DNA of 59,642 nt from Chitinophagia bacterium (GCA_021324175.1 JAJPJP010000377.1:1-59642); one strand, 5' to 3'; shown: positions 48,991 through 59,519, numbered from the stretch's first letter. Numbers and translations: made by a program. The notes: generated by a model from the letters alone, not told the origin.

Positions 48991-50463
48991 CTATTTTTTA
49001 TCAAGCTTTTCCTGTAACAATTTGTTGGTCAGTTTCGGGTCCGCCTTTCCCTTCGAGATTTTCTTGACCTCTCCGATGAAGAGGCCCATCAGTCCTTTTT
49101 TGCCCTTTTTATACTCCGATACTTTTTCCGGCATCCTGGCGAGCACCTCATCCACCCAGGCCGCGACGGTATGGTCATCGGAATTCTGCAGGATGTTGAG
49201 TGCAGAAGCAATTTCCCGCGGATCCGCACCCGGCCTGTCCATCAGCCTCGGCAGAATTTGTTTTGAAGCAGTCGAAAAACTGATGGTTTTCTCATCAACC
49301 ATGTCGATCAGCCTCGCGAGGCCCGCGGGAGAAAGGGGAACCTGCGAGAACCCGAGGCTGTGTTCATTTGTATACGATTTTACAGGGCCCAGGAGCCAGT
49401 TTGCCGCGGCTTTATAGTTATTGGTCAGTTTGGTCAACTCCATAAAATAGGCGGCGGTCTCACGGTCATCACAGATCACGCGGGCATCATATTCAGGCAG
49501 GTGAAATTCGCGGGTCAGTTTTTCAACAAGCTGTTCCGGAAGGGGGGGTAAGTCATTACGCACTTTTTCCAAAAGCGACTCAGTCACATAAAACTGAGGC
49601 AGGTCGGGATCGGGAAAATACCGGTAATCATTGGCTTCTTCCTTGTCACGAAGCGGAAAAGTGATTCCGGCGCCGGCGTCAAAACTCCTCGTCTGTTGCA
49701 CAACTGCACCCCCCGCGTCAAGCAATGCGGCCATTCTTTGCGCCTCAAATTCTATTGCCCGCCTGACATTGCGGATCGAGTTTAGATTTTTTACTTCGAC
49801 TTTCGTGCCAAGCGTTTTGTCTCCCAAAGGGCGTATGGAAACATTGGCGTCGCAACGCATGCTGCCTTCCTCCATGTTCCCATCGCAGATTTCCAGGTAT
49901 CGAAGAATCCTCCTGAGTTCAGTAAGGAACTGGACGGCTTCAGCACCGCTTGAAATTTCCGGCTCGGTAACGATTTCGATGAGCGGAACCCCCGCCCTGT
50001 TCAGGTCGATGGAACTGTAATCCGTATCGTTGTCGTGAATGTTCTTGCCTGCGTCTTCTTCCAGGTGAATCCGGTTGAGGCGCACTTTTTTCTGCGTGCT
50101 GCCGGCCTGGATGCGGACGAATCCGCCTTTGCAAATCGGCGTGGTATGCTGGGAGATCTGGTAGCCCTTTGGCAGGTCGGGATAGAAATAGTGCTTCCTG
50201 GCGAAATAATTGACCGGTTCGATCGCGCACTCACAGGCAAGCCCGATCCTGATCGCGTATTCGATCGCTTTCCTGTTGAGAACCGGCAGCGTGCCAGGAA
50301 GCCCGATGGAAATTGGGCTCACTTCCGTATTCGGCTCGGCCCCGAAGGCCGCGCTGTCACCACAAAACAGCTTGGTTTGTGTTGACAGTTGCGCGTGGAC
50401 TTCCAGTCCGACCACGGTTTCGTATATGGTGATATGGTCTTCCCTGCTCATTAAATCTTCCAC
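48991..50463 (-). CDS. gatB: Asp-tRNA(Asn)/Glu-tRNA(Gln) amidotransferase subunit B
   Basis: YETVVGLEVHAQLSTQTKLFCGDS, YFYPDLPKGYQISQ, RCDANVSIRP. Confidence 0.96.
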   Translation of the reverse strand: MEDLMSREDHITIYETVVGLEVHAQLSTQTKLFCGDSAAFGAEPNTEVSPISIGLPGTLPVLNRKAIEYAIRIGLACECAIEPVNYFARKHYFYPDLPKGYQISQHTTPICKGGFVRIQAGSTQKKVRLNRIHLEEDAGKNIHDNDTDYSSIDLNRAGVPLIEIVTEPEISSGAEAVQFLTELRRILRYLEICDGNMEEGSMRCDANVSIRPLGDKTLGTKVEVKNLNSIRNVRRAIEFEAQRMAALLDAGGAVVQQTRSFDAGAGITFPLRDKEEANDYRYFPDPDLPQFYVTESLLEKVRNDLPPLPEQLVEKLTREFHLPEYDARVICDDRETAAYFMELTKLTNNYKAAANWLLGPVKSYTNEHSLGFSQVPLSPAGLARLIDMVDEKTISFSTASKQILPRLMDRPGADPREIASALNILQNSDDHTVAAWVDEVLARMPEKVSEYKKGKKGLMGLFIGEVKKISKGKADPKLTNKLLQEKLDKK

Positions 50464-50586
50464 GGGCTTTGCCCCTGCGATGCTATCTTCGGGCTCTTAG
50501 CCGAAGCCTGCGAAATTACCGCTTTAAACCCGAATTTCCTGTCGCCGCGTGAGCAGCGGAGCTATGGAATGACCTGAACGGAAAAA

Positions 50587-50602
50587 GCCGCTTTTCAGCG
50601 GC
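50587..50602 (-). terminator. rho-independent terminator for the PDZ gene
   Basis: Stem GCCGC/GCGGC with 6-nt loop, followed by TTTTTC on the minus strand. Confidence 0.75.
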
Positions 50603-50628
50603 CTTTTCAGATTGAACACATTCACAAT

Positions 50629-51645
50629 TTATAAATCAGCGGTCTTCAAATTCCTGGGAATCTTTACGTCAATCTCCTGCGTTTTCCCGTCGCGGGTAAA
50701 CTTGACTTTATAAATATACTTTCCCTTTCCTTCGTGCGCCAGCCTGGCAAGATCATCTGCATTCTCAACCGTCTTTCCGTCAAATTCTGTGATGACATCG
50801 CCTTCTTTTATCCCCGCTTTGTCTGCCGGAGAATCGTCGTCAACATCCAGCACTTTGGCCCCCTTGCCTTCCTCAAGATCCTGTGCTTTTATCCCCAGGC
50901 GTGGCCTGCCAATAAACGCCAAAACATCGTTATCCCCGTTAAAGTTGAAGTTTTGATTCATGCGGGGCATTTTCATAGTAAAGTTTCTCACTTTCACCTG
51001 CTTCATTCTGCCCATCGTCACCGTCGTTTTCTGTTCCTTTCCATCTCGCAAATAAGTCACCGTCACCTTGTCTTCGGGTTTGTATTTGTGGACCGCGTCT
51101 GCCAGATCACCGTCTTCGATCTTCGTGTCGCCGATTTTGGTGATGATGTCGCCAAGTTTTAAACCGGCTTTTTCCGCTGCGCTTTCCTTGGTGATTTGTG
51201 TGATCCGGGCGCCCTTCTCTTCAGTATTCCAGGTCACGCCCAGGAAAGCCTGCTTGCCATTTTCGTTATCATAAAACACATTGTCCCCGCCATATGACCA
51301 GCCCGGTGCGCGGAATGGAGACTTGGGAGCGATGAGCGCGTAATTATCGTCCATGATAAAAGGCCTTGTCATCTTTTTTATGCTGACGGCGTCATCTTCA
51401 TAGTCCGTTATTGGTTTCCCGTTGACGAATACCTGGTTGTTCTTTATCTCGACGGTAACCTTAACGTCTTTCTGATCTTTTCTCCGGATGATAATGGCGT
51501 CGCCGTCGTCTATTTTTTCCTGGCGAACCTCGTCCTTTAACTTTTGCTCATTATTATCGTCGCTCTTGTCCTGGGCAAACAGGGGCAAGGACAATACCAC
51601 CGCGATGGCTGCCATAGTGCAAAGTCTTCCTCCATATTTTTTCAT
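50629..51645 (-). CDS. PDZ-domain (two PDZ) exported protein
   Basis: Signal peptide; two PDZ-like segments (AFLGVTWNTEEKGARITQITKESAAEKAGLKLGDIITKIGD; GAKVLDVDDDSPADKAGIKEGDVITEFDGKTV). Confidence 0.88.
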   Translation of the reverse strand: MKKYGGRLCTMAAIAVVLSLPLFAQDKSDDNNEQKLKDEVRQEKIDDGDAIIIRRKDQKDVKVTVEIKNNQVFVNGKPITDYEDDAVSIKKMTRPFIMDDNYALIAPKSPFRAPGWSYGGDNVFYDNENGKQAFLGVTWNTEEKGARITQITKESAAEKAGLKLGDIITKIGDTKIEDGDLADAVHKYKPEDKVTVTYLRDGKEQKTTVTMGRMKQVKVRNFTMKMPRMNQNFNFNGDNDVLAFIGRPRLGIKAQDLEEGKGAKVLDVDDDSPADKAGIKEGDVITEFDGKTVENADDLARLAHEGKGKYIYKVKFTRDGKTQEIDVKIPRNLKTADL

Positions 51646-51690
51646 GGTGCATTTTTTAAAATGATGATTACTACGTTAAGTTTCGTAGAT

Positions 51691-51698
51691 CAAATATA
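51691..51698 (-). promoter_or_regulatory. candidate -7 element TATATTTG for the PDZ gene
   Basis: CAAATATA on +, 45 nt upstream of the start codon. Confidence 0.5.
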
Positions 51699-51704
51699 AA
51701 GGAT

Positions 51705-51731
51705 TTTCCGAAATACGAAAAATTTCGGAAA
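51705..51731. promoter_or_regulatory. perfect inverted repeat TTTCCGAAAT-N7-ATTTCGGAAA
   Basis: 10-bp arms, exact reverse complements, just upstream of the candidate PDZ -7 element. Confidence 0.7.
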
Positions 51732-51786
51732 TGTTAAAACTGCTCCAAAAGGTCGAATCGCCTAAAAAGCGGAGAACCAAAACATT

Positions 51787-54423
51787 TTACCGGATCAGGC
51801 CCTTTACCGCTTCAATGACGGCGTGCAAATCACTAATATTCTGACCACCGGCGGTGGCCAGTGTTTTCTGGCCTCCCCCTCCCCCGTTGATGAGCGGCGC
51901 CACCTGGTCCTTGATCATTCGCGAGGCATCGAGGTTTCTTGCGGCAAGAATTTTTTCGTCGACCATGATCGCAACGGCAGCTTTTCCATTCACGTTTGCC
52001 GCCAGTACAATCAAATAATCGGAGAGCTTGTCCTTCAAATCAAAACAGATTTTTTTTAGCGCGTCCGCAGTCGTGACTTCCACCACTTCGCCAATAAAAT
52101 TCACGCCGTCCAGCACCTCGGTTCGTTCCATCAGTTTTCCGGAAAGCGCCGACTGCTGCCTTGCTTCGTAAGATTCCACTTTGCGTTTTAATTCCGCATT
52201 CTCCTGGAGCAGTTGCTCAACAGCAGCGCCAAGGTCTTTGGGACTCTTCAGCGTTTCGCGAACGGATGCGACAAGCGCGACCTGTTCTTCGATGTATTGT
52301 TCCGAACTGCTCCCGCTTAACGCCTCAATTCTACGCACCCCCGCGGCAATCGCCGTTTCGTGGACAATCTTGAAAAACCCCAGGTCGCCCGTCGAGCCCA
52401 CGTGCGTGCCGCCGCAGAGTTCTACAGAAAAATTCGGATCGATCATGACCACGCGCACCAAGTCTCCGTATTTCTCGCCGAAAAGTGCCATTGCTCCCAT
52501 GCTGAGGGCTTCATCCTTGGGCATTTCGCGAATGATGACGGGAATATTCTGACGAATTTTCTGGTTGACGATTTGCTCGATCATCCTGAGTTCCTTTTCC
52601 GAAACCTTCGCGAAATGCGAAAAGTCGAACCGGAGGTGCTCATCGCTGACCAGGCTGCCTTTTTGCGCAACATGGGTTCCAAGAACCTGTCGCAGGGCTG
52701 CATGCAGCAAATGAGTTGCTGAATGATGGATCGCGGTTGATCTGCGCTTGTCGGCATCGACCTGCGCCATAAAGTCCGCTGTCAGATCAATGGGCAGGCG
52801 TTCGGTAACATGAACGGTCAGGTTATTTTCTTTTTTTGTATCCATGACGCGAACGCGGTCTTCGCCTGCAACGAGCAAACCTGTGTCGCCAACCTGGCCG
52901 CCGCTTTCCGCATAAAATGGCGTAACGTCAAGGACAAGCTGGTATGCTTCCTTCGCACGGGCTTTGATTTTCCTGTACTTGACAATCTTCGATTTGACTT
53001 TCAGCGAATCATAACCGACAAATTCGCAGACCGCGTCCTCCATCAGGATGGTCCAGTCCCCAGCGTCAACCGTTGCCGCAGCACGGGATCGCGTCTTTTG
53101 CTTTGCCAGTTCCTCCCGGAATCCCTTCTCATCGACTGCGAAGCCGGCTTCCGCCGCAATCAGTTTGGTCAGATCGAGAGGGAATCCATGTGTATCGGAC
53201 AAGGTAAAAGCTAGTTCTCCGGTGATCGTGGGTTGTACGCTTCCTCCATGCGGTGCCCTTTTGAAAAATTGCTCGAGGAGACTGATGCCTGACCCAATCG
53301 TCCTTAAAAATGACTCTTCTTCTTCACGGATCACTTTTTCTACAAAATCCAATTGCTGGTAGAGCTCGGGAAAAACCGTTCTGAATTGTAAGGCGACGAC
53401 CGGCATAAGCTGGTGCAAAAGCGGCCTTTCATATTTGAGATACGAATAATAATATCGCACTGCCCTTCGCAGGATCCTTCTGACTACATAGCCTGCGCCG
53501 TTATTAGAGGGCAACTGGCCGTCAGCCACGCAAAATGAAATGGCGCGAATATGATCGGCCATCACACGAAATGCCACATCCTGGCGGCTGTCAGATCTTC
53601 CATATGGAATGCCGGTTATCCTGCTGACTGCATCGATGGTGCCTGAAAATATATCCGTGTCGTAATTGCTCTCCTTGTTTTGGAGAAAACAGGTCAGGCG
53701 TTCCAATCCCATTCCCGTATCGACATGTTTTTCAGGCAGCGGTTCGAGCGAGCCGTCTTTGAGGCGGTTAAACTGGATAAAGACGTTGTTCCAGATTTCG
53801 ACGACCTCCGGGTGACCGGTATTGACGAGAGCATGACCATCGATTTTTTTTCGATCCTCGTCCGATCTCCGGTCAACATGTATTTCTGAGCAGGGGCCAC
53901 AGGGACCAGTATCTCCCATTTCCCAGAAATTGTCTTGTTTGTCACCCATGAGTATACGGCCTTTGTCGATCCATTTTTCCCACTCCGCGTATACCTCGCT
54001 ATCCTTCGGCAATTTTTCGGCTTCATCTCCCTCAAAAACGGTCACGTATAAACGATCAGGTTCGATATGGTAAACTTTCGTCAGCAATTCCCAGCTCCAT
54101 GCGATGGCTTCCTTTTTAAAATAGTCGCCGAAGCTCCAGTTCCCCAGCATCTCAAACATGGTGTGATGATAGGTATCCACACCCACTTCCTCGAGGTCAT
54201 TATGCTTACCGCTGACCCGAAGACATTTTTGGGTGTCGGCCACGCGCCTGAAGGGAGGTTTCCTGTTTCCAAGAAAGTAATCTTTAAACTGATTCATTCC
54301 TGCGTTCGTAAACATCAGCGTGGGATCGTTCTTAATCACAATAGGCGCGGAAGGCACAATTTCATGGCCCTTTGATTTGAAAAAGTCGAGAAAGAGGCGA
54401 CGTATTTCGCTGCTTGTCATCAT
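51787..54423 (-). CDS. alaS: alanyl-tRNA synthetase
   Basis: FTNAGMNQFKDYFLG, THSATHLLHAALR-type motif (AIHHSATHLLHAALRQVLG), VELCGGTHVGSTGDLGFFKI. Confidence 0.97.
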   Translation of the reverse strand: MMTSSEIRRLFLDFFKSKGHEIVPSAPIVIKNDPTLMFTNAGMNQFKDYFLGNRKPPFRRVADTQKCLRVSGKHNDLEEVGVDTYHHTMFEMLGNWSFGDYFKKEAIAWSWELLTKVYHIEPDRLYVTVFEGDEAEKLPKDSEVYAEWEKWIDKGRILMGDKQDNFWEMGDTGPCGPCSEIHVDRRSDEDRKKIDGHALVNTGHPEVVEIWNNVFIQFNRLKDGSLEPLPEKHVDTGMGLERLTCFLQNKESNYDTDIFSGTIDAVSRITGIPYGRSDSRQDVAFRVMADHIRAISFCVADGQLPSNNGAGYVVRRILRRAVRYYYSYLKYERPLLHQLMPVVALQFRTVFPELYQQLDFVEKVIREEEESFLRTIGSGISLLEQFFKRAPHGGSVQPTITGELAFTLSDTHGFPLDLTKLIAAEAGFAVDEKGFREELAKQKTRSRAAATVDAGDWTILMEDAVCEFVGYDSLKVKSKIVKYRKIKARAKEAYQLVLDVTPFYAESGGQVGDTGLLVAGEDRVRVMDTKKENNLTVHVTERLPIDLTADFMAQVDADKRRSTAIHHSATHLLHAALRQVLGTHVAQKGSLVSDEHLRFDFSHFAKVSEKELRMIEQIVNQKIRQNIPVIIREMPKDEALSMGAMALFGEKYGDLVRVVMIDPNFSVELCGGTHVGSTGDLGFFKIVHETAIAAGVRRIEALSGSSSEQYIEEQVALVASVRETLKSPKDLGAAVEQLLQENAELKRKVESYEARQQSALSGKLMERTEVLDGVNFIGEVVEVTTADALKKICFDLKDKLSDYLIVLAANVNGKAAVAIMVDEKILAARNLDASRMIKDQVAPLINGGGGGQKTLATAGGQNISDLHAVIEAVKGLIR

Positions 54424-54466
54424 AATCTGTCCGCTGTTTTAGAAGCAATTTTCGAGGTAAAAACGA

Positions 54467-54474
54467 TATATTTG
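54467..54474 (+). promoter_or_regulatory. candidate -7 element TATATTTG for the M23 gene
   Basis: Matches TAnnTTTG, upstream of the gene at 54549. Confidence 0.4.
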
Positions 54475-54548
54475 TATGCTCTGGATTAATTGCTGCGCAA
54501 ATGTAGCCATTAACCGTAGTAAAGCATGCACATCCGAAGAGCGCTTGC

Positions 54549-55520
54549 GTGAAAAAAATTAAATATTTCTATAACGCCAATACCCTCCGGTATGAAAAAC
54601 TGGAAACACCTCTGCGGGTCAAATTGCTGCGCCTGCTTGGATTTTTATCTGCTGCTTTTGTAACAGCCATCATACTCGTCTCCCTGGCTTACAAATATTT
54701 CCCTTCGGTCAATGAAAAAAGGCTCATGCAAAACAATGAATCGCTTCGTTACAACTATGACGTACTCAGCGACAGGGTAAAAAAATTGCAGGACGAGGTG
54801 GGCGATTTGGAAAAGAGGGACAACCATGTTTATCGTGAGATCTTTGAAGCCAACCCGATTCCCGACAGCGCCCGCGCCAAAGCGTTGTACCAGCAGGATG
54901 AGCGCAAACTGGTTGAAGGCATGGACCAGGACAACCTCGCCACTTCGATCGATAAAACGCTAAAAAACCTTTTCGCCCATGTCGCTGCGCAAACCAAATC
55001 GTACAATGAATTGGAAGGGTTTGTTAAAAATAAGGAACAGTTGCTGGCCTGCACGCCGGCCATCCAGCCAGTGAGTAACAAGGACCTCAGCCGCATCGCT
55101 TCAGGATTTGGTTATCGCATCGATCCCGTCTACAAAACGACAAAATTCCATGCGGGCCTGGATTTTGCAGCTCCGCAGGGAACGCCGATTTATGCGACGG
55201 CCAACGGCACTGTTGTCACAGCCGGAAACACGGGAAACGGCTACGGGAACCATGTCGTCATCAATCATGGATATGGCTATGAAACGCTGTATGGCCACAT
55301 GTTTCGGGTGAAGGTGCGGCCTGGTGAGCGTATCAAGAGAGGCGAGATCATCGGATGGGTGGGCAGCACAGGGAAAAGTACCGGGCCTCATTGCCACTAT
55401 GAAGTCCATCGTAACGGCGATCCCGTCGATCCTGTTTACTATTTCTACAATGATATCACGCCCGAGCAATATGACAGATTGTTAAAGCTCGCATCATCCA
55501 GCAACCAGAGTTTCGATTAA
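54549..55520 (+). CDS. M23-family peptidase, membrane anchored
   Basis: TM near N terminus, coiled coil, FGYRIDPVYKTTKFHAGLDFAAPQGTPIYATANGTV...YGHM...GPHCHYEV. Confidence 0.93.
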   Translation: MKKIKYFYNANTLRYEKLETPLRVKLLRLLGFLSAAFVTAIILVSLAYKYFPSVNEKRLMQNNESLRYNYDVLSDRVKKLQDEVGDLEKRDNHVYREIFEANPIPDSARAKALYQQDERKLVEGMDQDNLATSIDKTLKNLFAHVAAQTKSYNELEGFVKNKEQLLACTPAIQPVSNKDLSRIASGFGYRIDPVYKTTKFHAGLDFAAPQGTPIYATANGTVVTAGNTGNGYGNHVVINHGYGYETLYGHMFRVKVRPGERIKRGEIIGWVGSTGKSTGPHCHYEVHRNGDPVDPVYYFYNDITPEQYDRLLKLASSSNQSFD

Positions 55521-55555
55521 GCCTAAACCTGATTCTTTTTTTTAATAATAAATGC

Positions 55556-55572
55556 ACACTGCAAATCAGTGT
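55556..55572 (+). terminator. rho-independent terminator after the M23 gene
   Basis: Stem ACACTG/CAGTGT with 5-nt loop, followed by CTTTTT. Confidence 0.7.
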
Positions 55573-55672
55573 CTTTTTAGGTCACAAAATCTTTCTTTTT
55601 TGTGTATCTCGCCAGAGTCTTAATTTTAGGCCTGATTATTAATCGGAATAATATTTGTAATACTTGGACATT

Positions 55673-56260
55673 ATGGAACCACTCAATCAAACAAGCCTCT
55701 CATTTAGCGATGAAGCGGCCACCGAGGAACAAACGGCGAAAGCTGTCCAGGAAGAAGAAAAGCCCGTGAACGTCGGCGTGCGTATAAAAGCACTGAAGCA
55801 GCATGCACCGATTGAAGAACCCGTTGCATCAGAAAAAGCGGCGGAGCCTGAGAAGACAAAGAAAGTAAAATCCACGAGGGGACGTAAGTCGATCAAACAG
55901 GTTGAAGCAGAAGCTGACCTGATTGAAGTCCCGGAAGACGAAGTATTGTTTCAAAAACAATATTACTCCATGGGGGAGGTGGCCGAAATGTTTCGCGTCA
56001 ACCATTCATTGCTTCGATTCTGGGAAAATGAATTTGACATCATTCAGCCAAGAAAGAACCGCAAAGGTGATCGCTATTTCAGGCCCATTGATATAAAAAA
56101 TCTGCACCTGATTTACCACCTCCTTCGTCAAAGAAAATATACCATCGAAGGCGCAAAAGACTTTTTGAAAAAAAGCAAAAAGGCGGAGGAGAAGTTCGAG
56201 ACCATAAAAAAACTTGGCCAGGTAAGAGAATTCCTGCTTGAGCTCAAAGCAAGTTTATAA
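55673..56260 (+). CDS. MerR-family transcriptional regulator
   Basis: YYSMGEVAEMFRVNHSLLRFWENEFDIIQPRKNRKGDRYFRPIDIKNLHLIYHLLRQRKYTIEGAK. Confidence 0.9.
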   Translation: MEPLNQTSLSFSDEAATEEQTAKAVQEEEKPVNVGVRIKALKQHAPIEEPVASEKAAEPEKTKKVKSTRGRKSIKQVEAEADLIEVPEDEVLFQKQYYSMGEVAEMFRVNHSLLRFWENEFDIIQPRKNRKGDRYFRPIDIKNLHLIYHLLRQRKYTIEGAKDFLKKSKKAEEKFETIKKLGQVREFLLELKASL

Positions 56261-58486
56261 ATTACCGTCTTCGGAAATCACGGAGCTGAGCCGTTCAATC
56301 TCAGCGGCAGCTTTATAAATAAAATTGAATTGGTCAGCCACGGGCTTGAACAAGGACAGTTCTTTCCTGGTATCACTGTCTATGATGCCGTTCTCCAACT
56401 CGTTTTTTCGCTGGCGTAGAAGGGTCCCGAGCACCCCGTTGAGACCGCGCATGTCCGGTTGATCGCGCTGCGCCGGGGCCGCAGCATGCCCGTCGAAATA
56501 ATCTTCGGCCCTTTTTAATTTGCCAGAAATATTTTCAACGGCCCCGCTAAAAAGTTGTTTGTTCGCCGGTGTGAGCGGTTCGGGGTTGAATAATGAAAGA
56601 GTCGCGATATTGGAAGTTAGCATGTGGTTCGCCACCACGAACTGATGAATTTGCTGTGCACTCTTTTGCCTGTTTTTTGGCTCAGAAAGCATCCTGTTGA
56701 AAGCATCGGAAAGATTGGCAAGCGCCACCAGCGCTTCCTTCCGTGAAAGCCTGTATTGGGCTGATGGACTCGCTTTGCCAAAAAGCGAATTGGCGAGGTC
56801 GAGAAAATATTGCCGGTTTGCACCGATCATTTTGATCAGATAGTCCCTGATCTGCTCATGCTCCCAAACGGGCAGGACCAGGACGTTGGCAAGAAAGGCA
56901 ATCGCCGATCCAATGGCCGTGTCGATCAGCCGGTCTTTTACCACTGCGCTGAAATTGCTCGCATTCAATAAATGAAAGAGCAATAAAATATAAGGCGTCA
57001 TCAATGACACGAACACAAGATAATTGGTGCGCATAAAACTGTAGGCGCCGATCATCAGGATGATCATGATGACAAATACCGCCCCATTGTCTTTCACAGA
57101 CAACAAGATCAAAAATCCAAAGACGGCTCCCACCACCGTCCCCAGAAGCCGGTGGAAATTTCTTTTTTTCGTCAGGCTGTACGCGGGTTTCAGGATGACG
57201 ATGATGGTTAAGAGGATCCAATAGCTGTGGTTGACGGGAAATAGCTTTGACACGAGGAAACCGGCCGTAGTGGCAATACTCAGCCTGATCGCATGCCTGA
57301 AAGTATTTGAACTCAAAGCAAGGTTGTCGATGAAAAGCTTGGGTTCGATGTCCTGGTGAGCGGGAGGCAGTTCCTGCTCTGCCATTTCAGTCAATGGTGA
57401 GTTGTCTTTTTTTGCGGGTTCAGAATAATCTAGGATGGCGTAGATTCTTTCCCCGACGTCAGCGATGTTTTCGAGGATCTGTCGAAGGCTGATAAATCCC
57501 TCAAGATTTCCTGCGTTGCGATTCTTGTCGCGAAAACTTTCGAAATCATTTCTGAGGCCGTCCAACCGGTCACGAAGTCCTTCGCCGATGCGTGAGGGCT
57601 GACCGCTTTTTATTCCAAGGCCGATGTCGTCGAGCCTGTCTGCCATATAGCGAATCACCAATTCGAAGCGGGTGAGGATTCCGTCGTTTTCAAATTGATG
57701 ATGCAGCGTCCTGTAATCCTCGTGGACGGTGATGATTCTCTCAAACAGGTCTACGAGGTCAAGATAAATCATGACCATGCGCCTGCCGGTATCTGTCGAT
57801 TCTTTGGTCAGGTTGCGACTTCTAAAAAGCAGTTCGCGGACGAGATCTTGCTTGGCCTGGACATCCGCCTGTGCGACGAGCAGATCTTCATATACCCGCC
57901 CAATATCTTCTCCGCTACGGTAAAAACCCGCCCGAATGCGCAAATAGCCCGCGGTTGCCTGGATGCATTCGCCCAGGGCCTGCTGCGCTAACTTAAACGG
58001 TCTGACGCTTTGCATCGTGAGGCTAAGCAGGGTGTACCAAATTCCGCCGAGCAGAATATAGACCGCGTTGACGATGATTGCGGCGCCGCGCTCGGAACGA
58101 TCGATACTCAGCACCATCACCAGTAATGCAGACAGGCCGATGGAAGTAGCGCGCGCTCCAAACACGCCGATCATCGAAAAAATAAAGCAGGAAATAAATA
58201 TGGAAATTGCGAGGAGCAATGGGTTAGACGTGACAAGGCCCATGACGAGCGCTACGATAAATATCAACGCGTCGCAGACGAGCATGGCATTTCTTCGGTG
58301 CAATATCGGTCCGGCGTTATCGGGTACGCTCGCGCACATCGCTCCTATCGATACCAGGATACCCGCGGGCAGCTGATGAAGCGAATTGAGCACGATCGCG
58401 GGCAGGGCGATTCCGATGGTAATTCTGACCCCTTCTGTGAGGTAGTAACTATTGACGAAACTGCGGTATTGCCTGAGATAGTCCAT
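56255..58486 (-). CDS. FUSC-family (YccS/YhfK-like) membrane protein
   Basis: Two hydrophobic blocks and cytoplasmic helical region; LSIATTAGFLVSKLFPVNHSYWILLTIIVILKPAYSLTKKRNFHRLLGTVVGAVFGF. Confidence 0.9.
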   Translation of the reverse strand: MDYLRQYRSFVNSYYLTEGVRITIGIALPAIVLNSLHQLPAGILVSIGAMCASVPDNAGPILHRRNAMLVCDALIFIVALVMGLVTSNPLLLAISIFISCFIFSMIGVFGARATSIGLSALLVMVLSIDRSERGAAIIVNAVYILLGGIWYTLLSLTMQSVRPFKLAQQALGECIQATAGYLRIRAGFYRSGEDIGRVYEDLLVAQADVQAKQDLVRELLFRSRNLTKESTDTGRRMVMIYLDLVDLFERIITVHEDYRTLHHQFENDGILTRFELVIRYMADRLDDIGLGIKSGQPSRIGEGLRDRLDGLRNDFESFRDKNRNAGNLEGFISLRQILENIADVGERIYAILDYSEPAKKDNSPLTEMAEQELPPAHQDIEPKLFIDNLALSSNTFRHAIRLSIATTAGFLVSKLFPVNHSYWILLTIIVILKPAYSLTKKRNFHRLLGTVVGAVFGFLILLSVKDNGAVFVIMIILMIGAYSFMRTNYLVFVSLMTPYILLLFHLLNASNFSAVVKDRLIDTAIGSAIAFLANVLVLPVWEHEQIRDYLIKMIGANRQYFLDLANSLFGKASPSAQYRLSRKEALVALANLSDAFNRMLSEPKNRQKSAQQIHQFVVANHMLTSNIATLSLFNPEPLTPANKQLFSGAVENISGKLKRAEDYFDGHAAAPAQRDQPDMRGLNGVLGTLLRQRKNELENGIIDSDTRKELSLFKPVADQFNFIYKAAAEIERLSSVISEDGNL

Positions 58487-58573
58487 GCGATTTTATCGGA
58501 AGCAAAAATAACTCCCGGGACTTGATGAGGGGTCTCGCAGGGCAGAGAATCTGAGCCTGTTGATTATCGCCTG

Positions 58574-59230
58574 TTAAATGGCCGCCTTTTTAGATACAAC
58601 CTGCTGGAAATACCGGCAGGCAGGCCGAAGGCCGCAATCCGCACATTTTGGATTGCGGGCAATACAGACATACCTGCCGTGGAGAATGATCCAATGATGA
58701 GCCTTGTGTATCAAGTCTTTAGGAATGAAACGTGTCAACTGGCGCTCCGCTTCCAAAGGGGTTTTCGCATTCCTGGTGAGGCCGATCCGTGCCGCAACGC
58801 GAAACACATGGGTGTCGACTGCCATATTGGGCTGCCGATCAATCACGGAAGTGATCACGTTTGCCGTCTTGCGGCCCACGCCGGGCAACTCGACCAGCTC
58901 TTCAACAGTCAGCGGAATTTCCCCGCCAAACCTGTCCGTGACCATTTTGGCCATGGCGATCAGGTGCCTGGTCTTGCTATTGGGGTAGGATATGCTTTTT
59001 ACAAGCGGAAAAAGCTCGTCAAACTGGGCAGCTGCAAGGCTTTTAATGTCGGGAAATCTGCTAAAAATGACAGGCGTAGTCATATTCACGCGCTTGTCGG
59101 TGCATTGCGCCGAGAGGATGACGGCTACCAATAATTCAAAGGGATCGTCGTAGAGCAGTTCGGTCTCCGGGTTTGGGTCGTGTTCTTGAAAATAGCTAAG
59201 AACAAATTCATAGCGTTCTTTCCTGGTCAT
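58574..59230 (-). CDS. nth: endonuclease III
   Basis: PFELLVAVILSAQCTDKRVN, ELPGVGRKTANVI, VDTHVFRVAARIGL, Fe-S cysteines CIARNPKCADCGLRPAC. Confidence 0.96.
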   Translation of the reverse strand: MTRKERYEFVLSYFQEHDPNPETELLYDDPFELLVAVILSAQCTDKRVNMTTPVIFSRFPDIKSLAAAQFDELFPLVKSISYPNSKTRHLIAMAKMVTDRFGGEIPLTVEELVELPGVGRKTANVITSVIDRQPNMAVDTHVFRVAARIGLTRNAKTPLEAERQLTRFIPKDLIHKAHHWIILHGRYVCIARNPKCADCGLRPACRYFQQVVSKKAAI

Positions 59231-59267
59231 TGGCTAAAAATGACCACGAATGTACGACCAGAAACCA

Positions 59268-59519
59268 TCAGGGATTGCCAACAGATTCGGGGGCAGTGGT
59301 ACGCGCGTAGTTCAACACGTTGAGAATTACATCAATTCGGGGGGTAAGAGTCAATTTATCAAGCTCATTAACCGAGGTGCTAAGCACTTGCATCTTTTCC
59401 CGAAGCGTCCAGTCTTCGTTCAGTGCAGTCTCGATGGCTTTTGTTAACTCCGGCGAAGACTCTTTGTATAAATACAAAAGAAGATCTTCTGGCGTAAAGA
59501 GCGGCATAGGCAAAACCAT
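59268..59519 (-). CDS. small conserved hypothetical protein
   Basis: Complete ORF MVLPMPLFTPEDLLLYLYKESSPELTKAIETALNEDWTLREKMQVL, collinear with nth. Confidence 0.65.
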   Translation of the reverse strand: MVLPMPLFTPEDLLLYLYKESSPELTKAIETALNEDWTLREKMQVLSTSVNELDKLTLTPRIDVILNVLNYARTTAPESVGNP

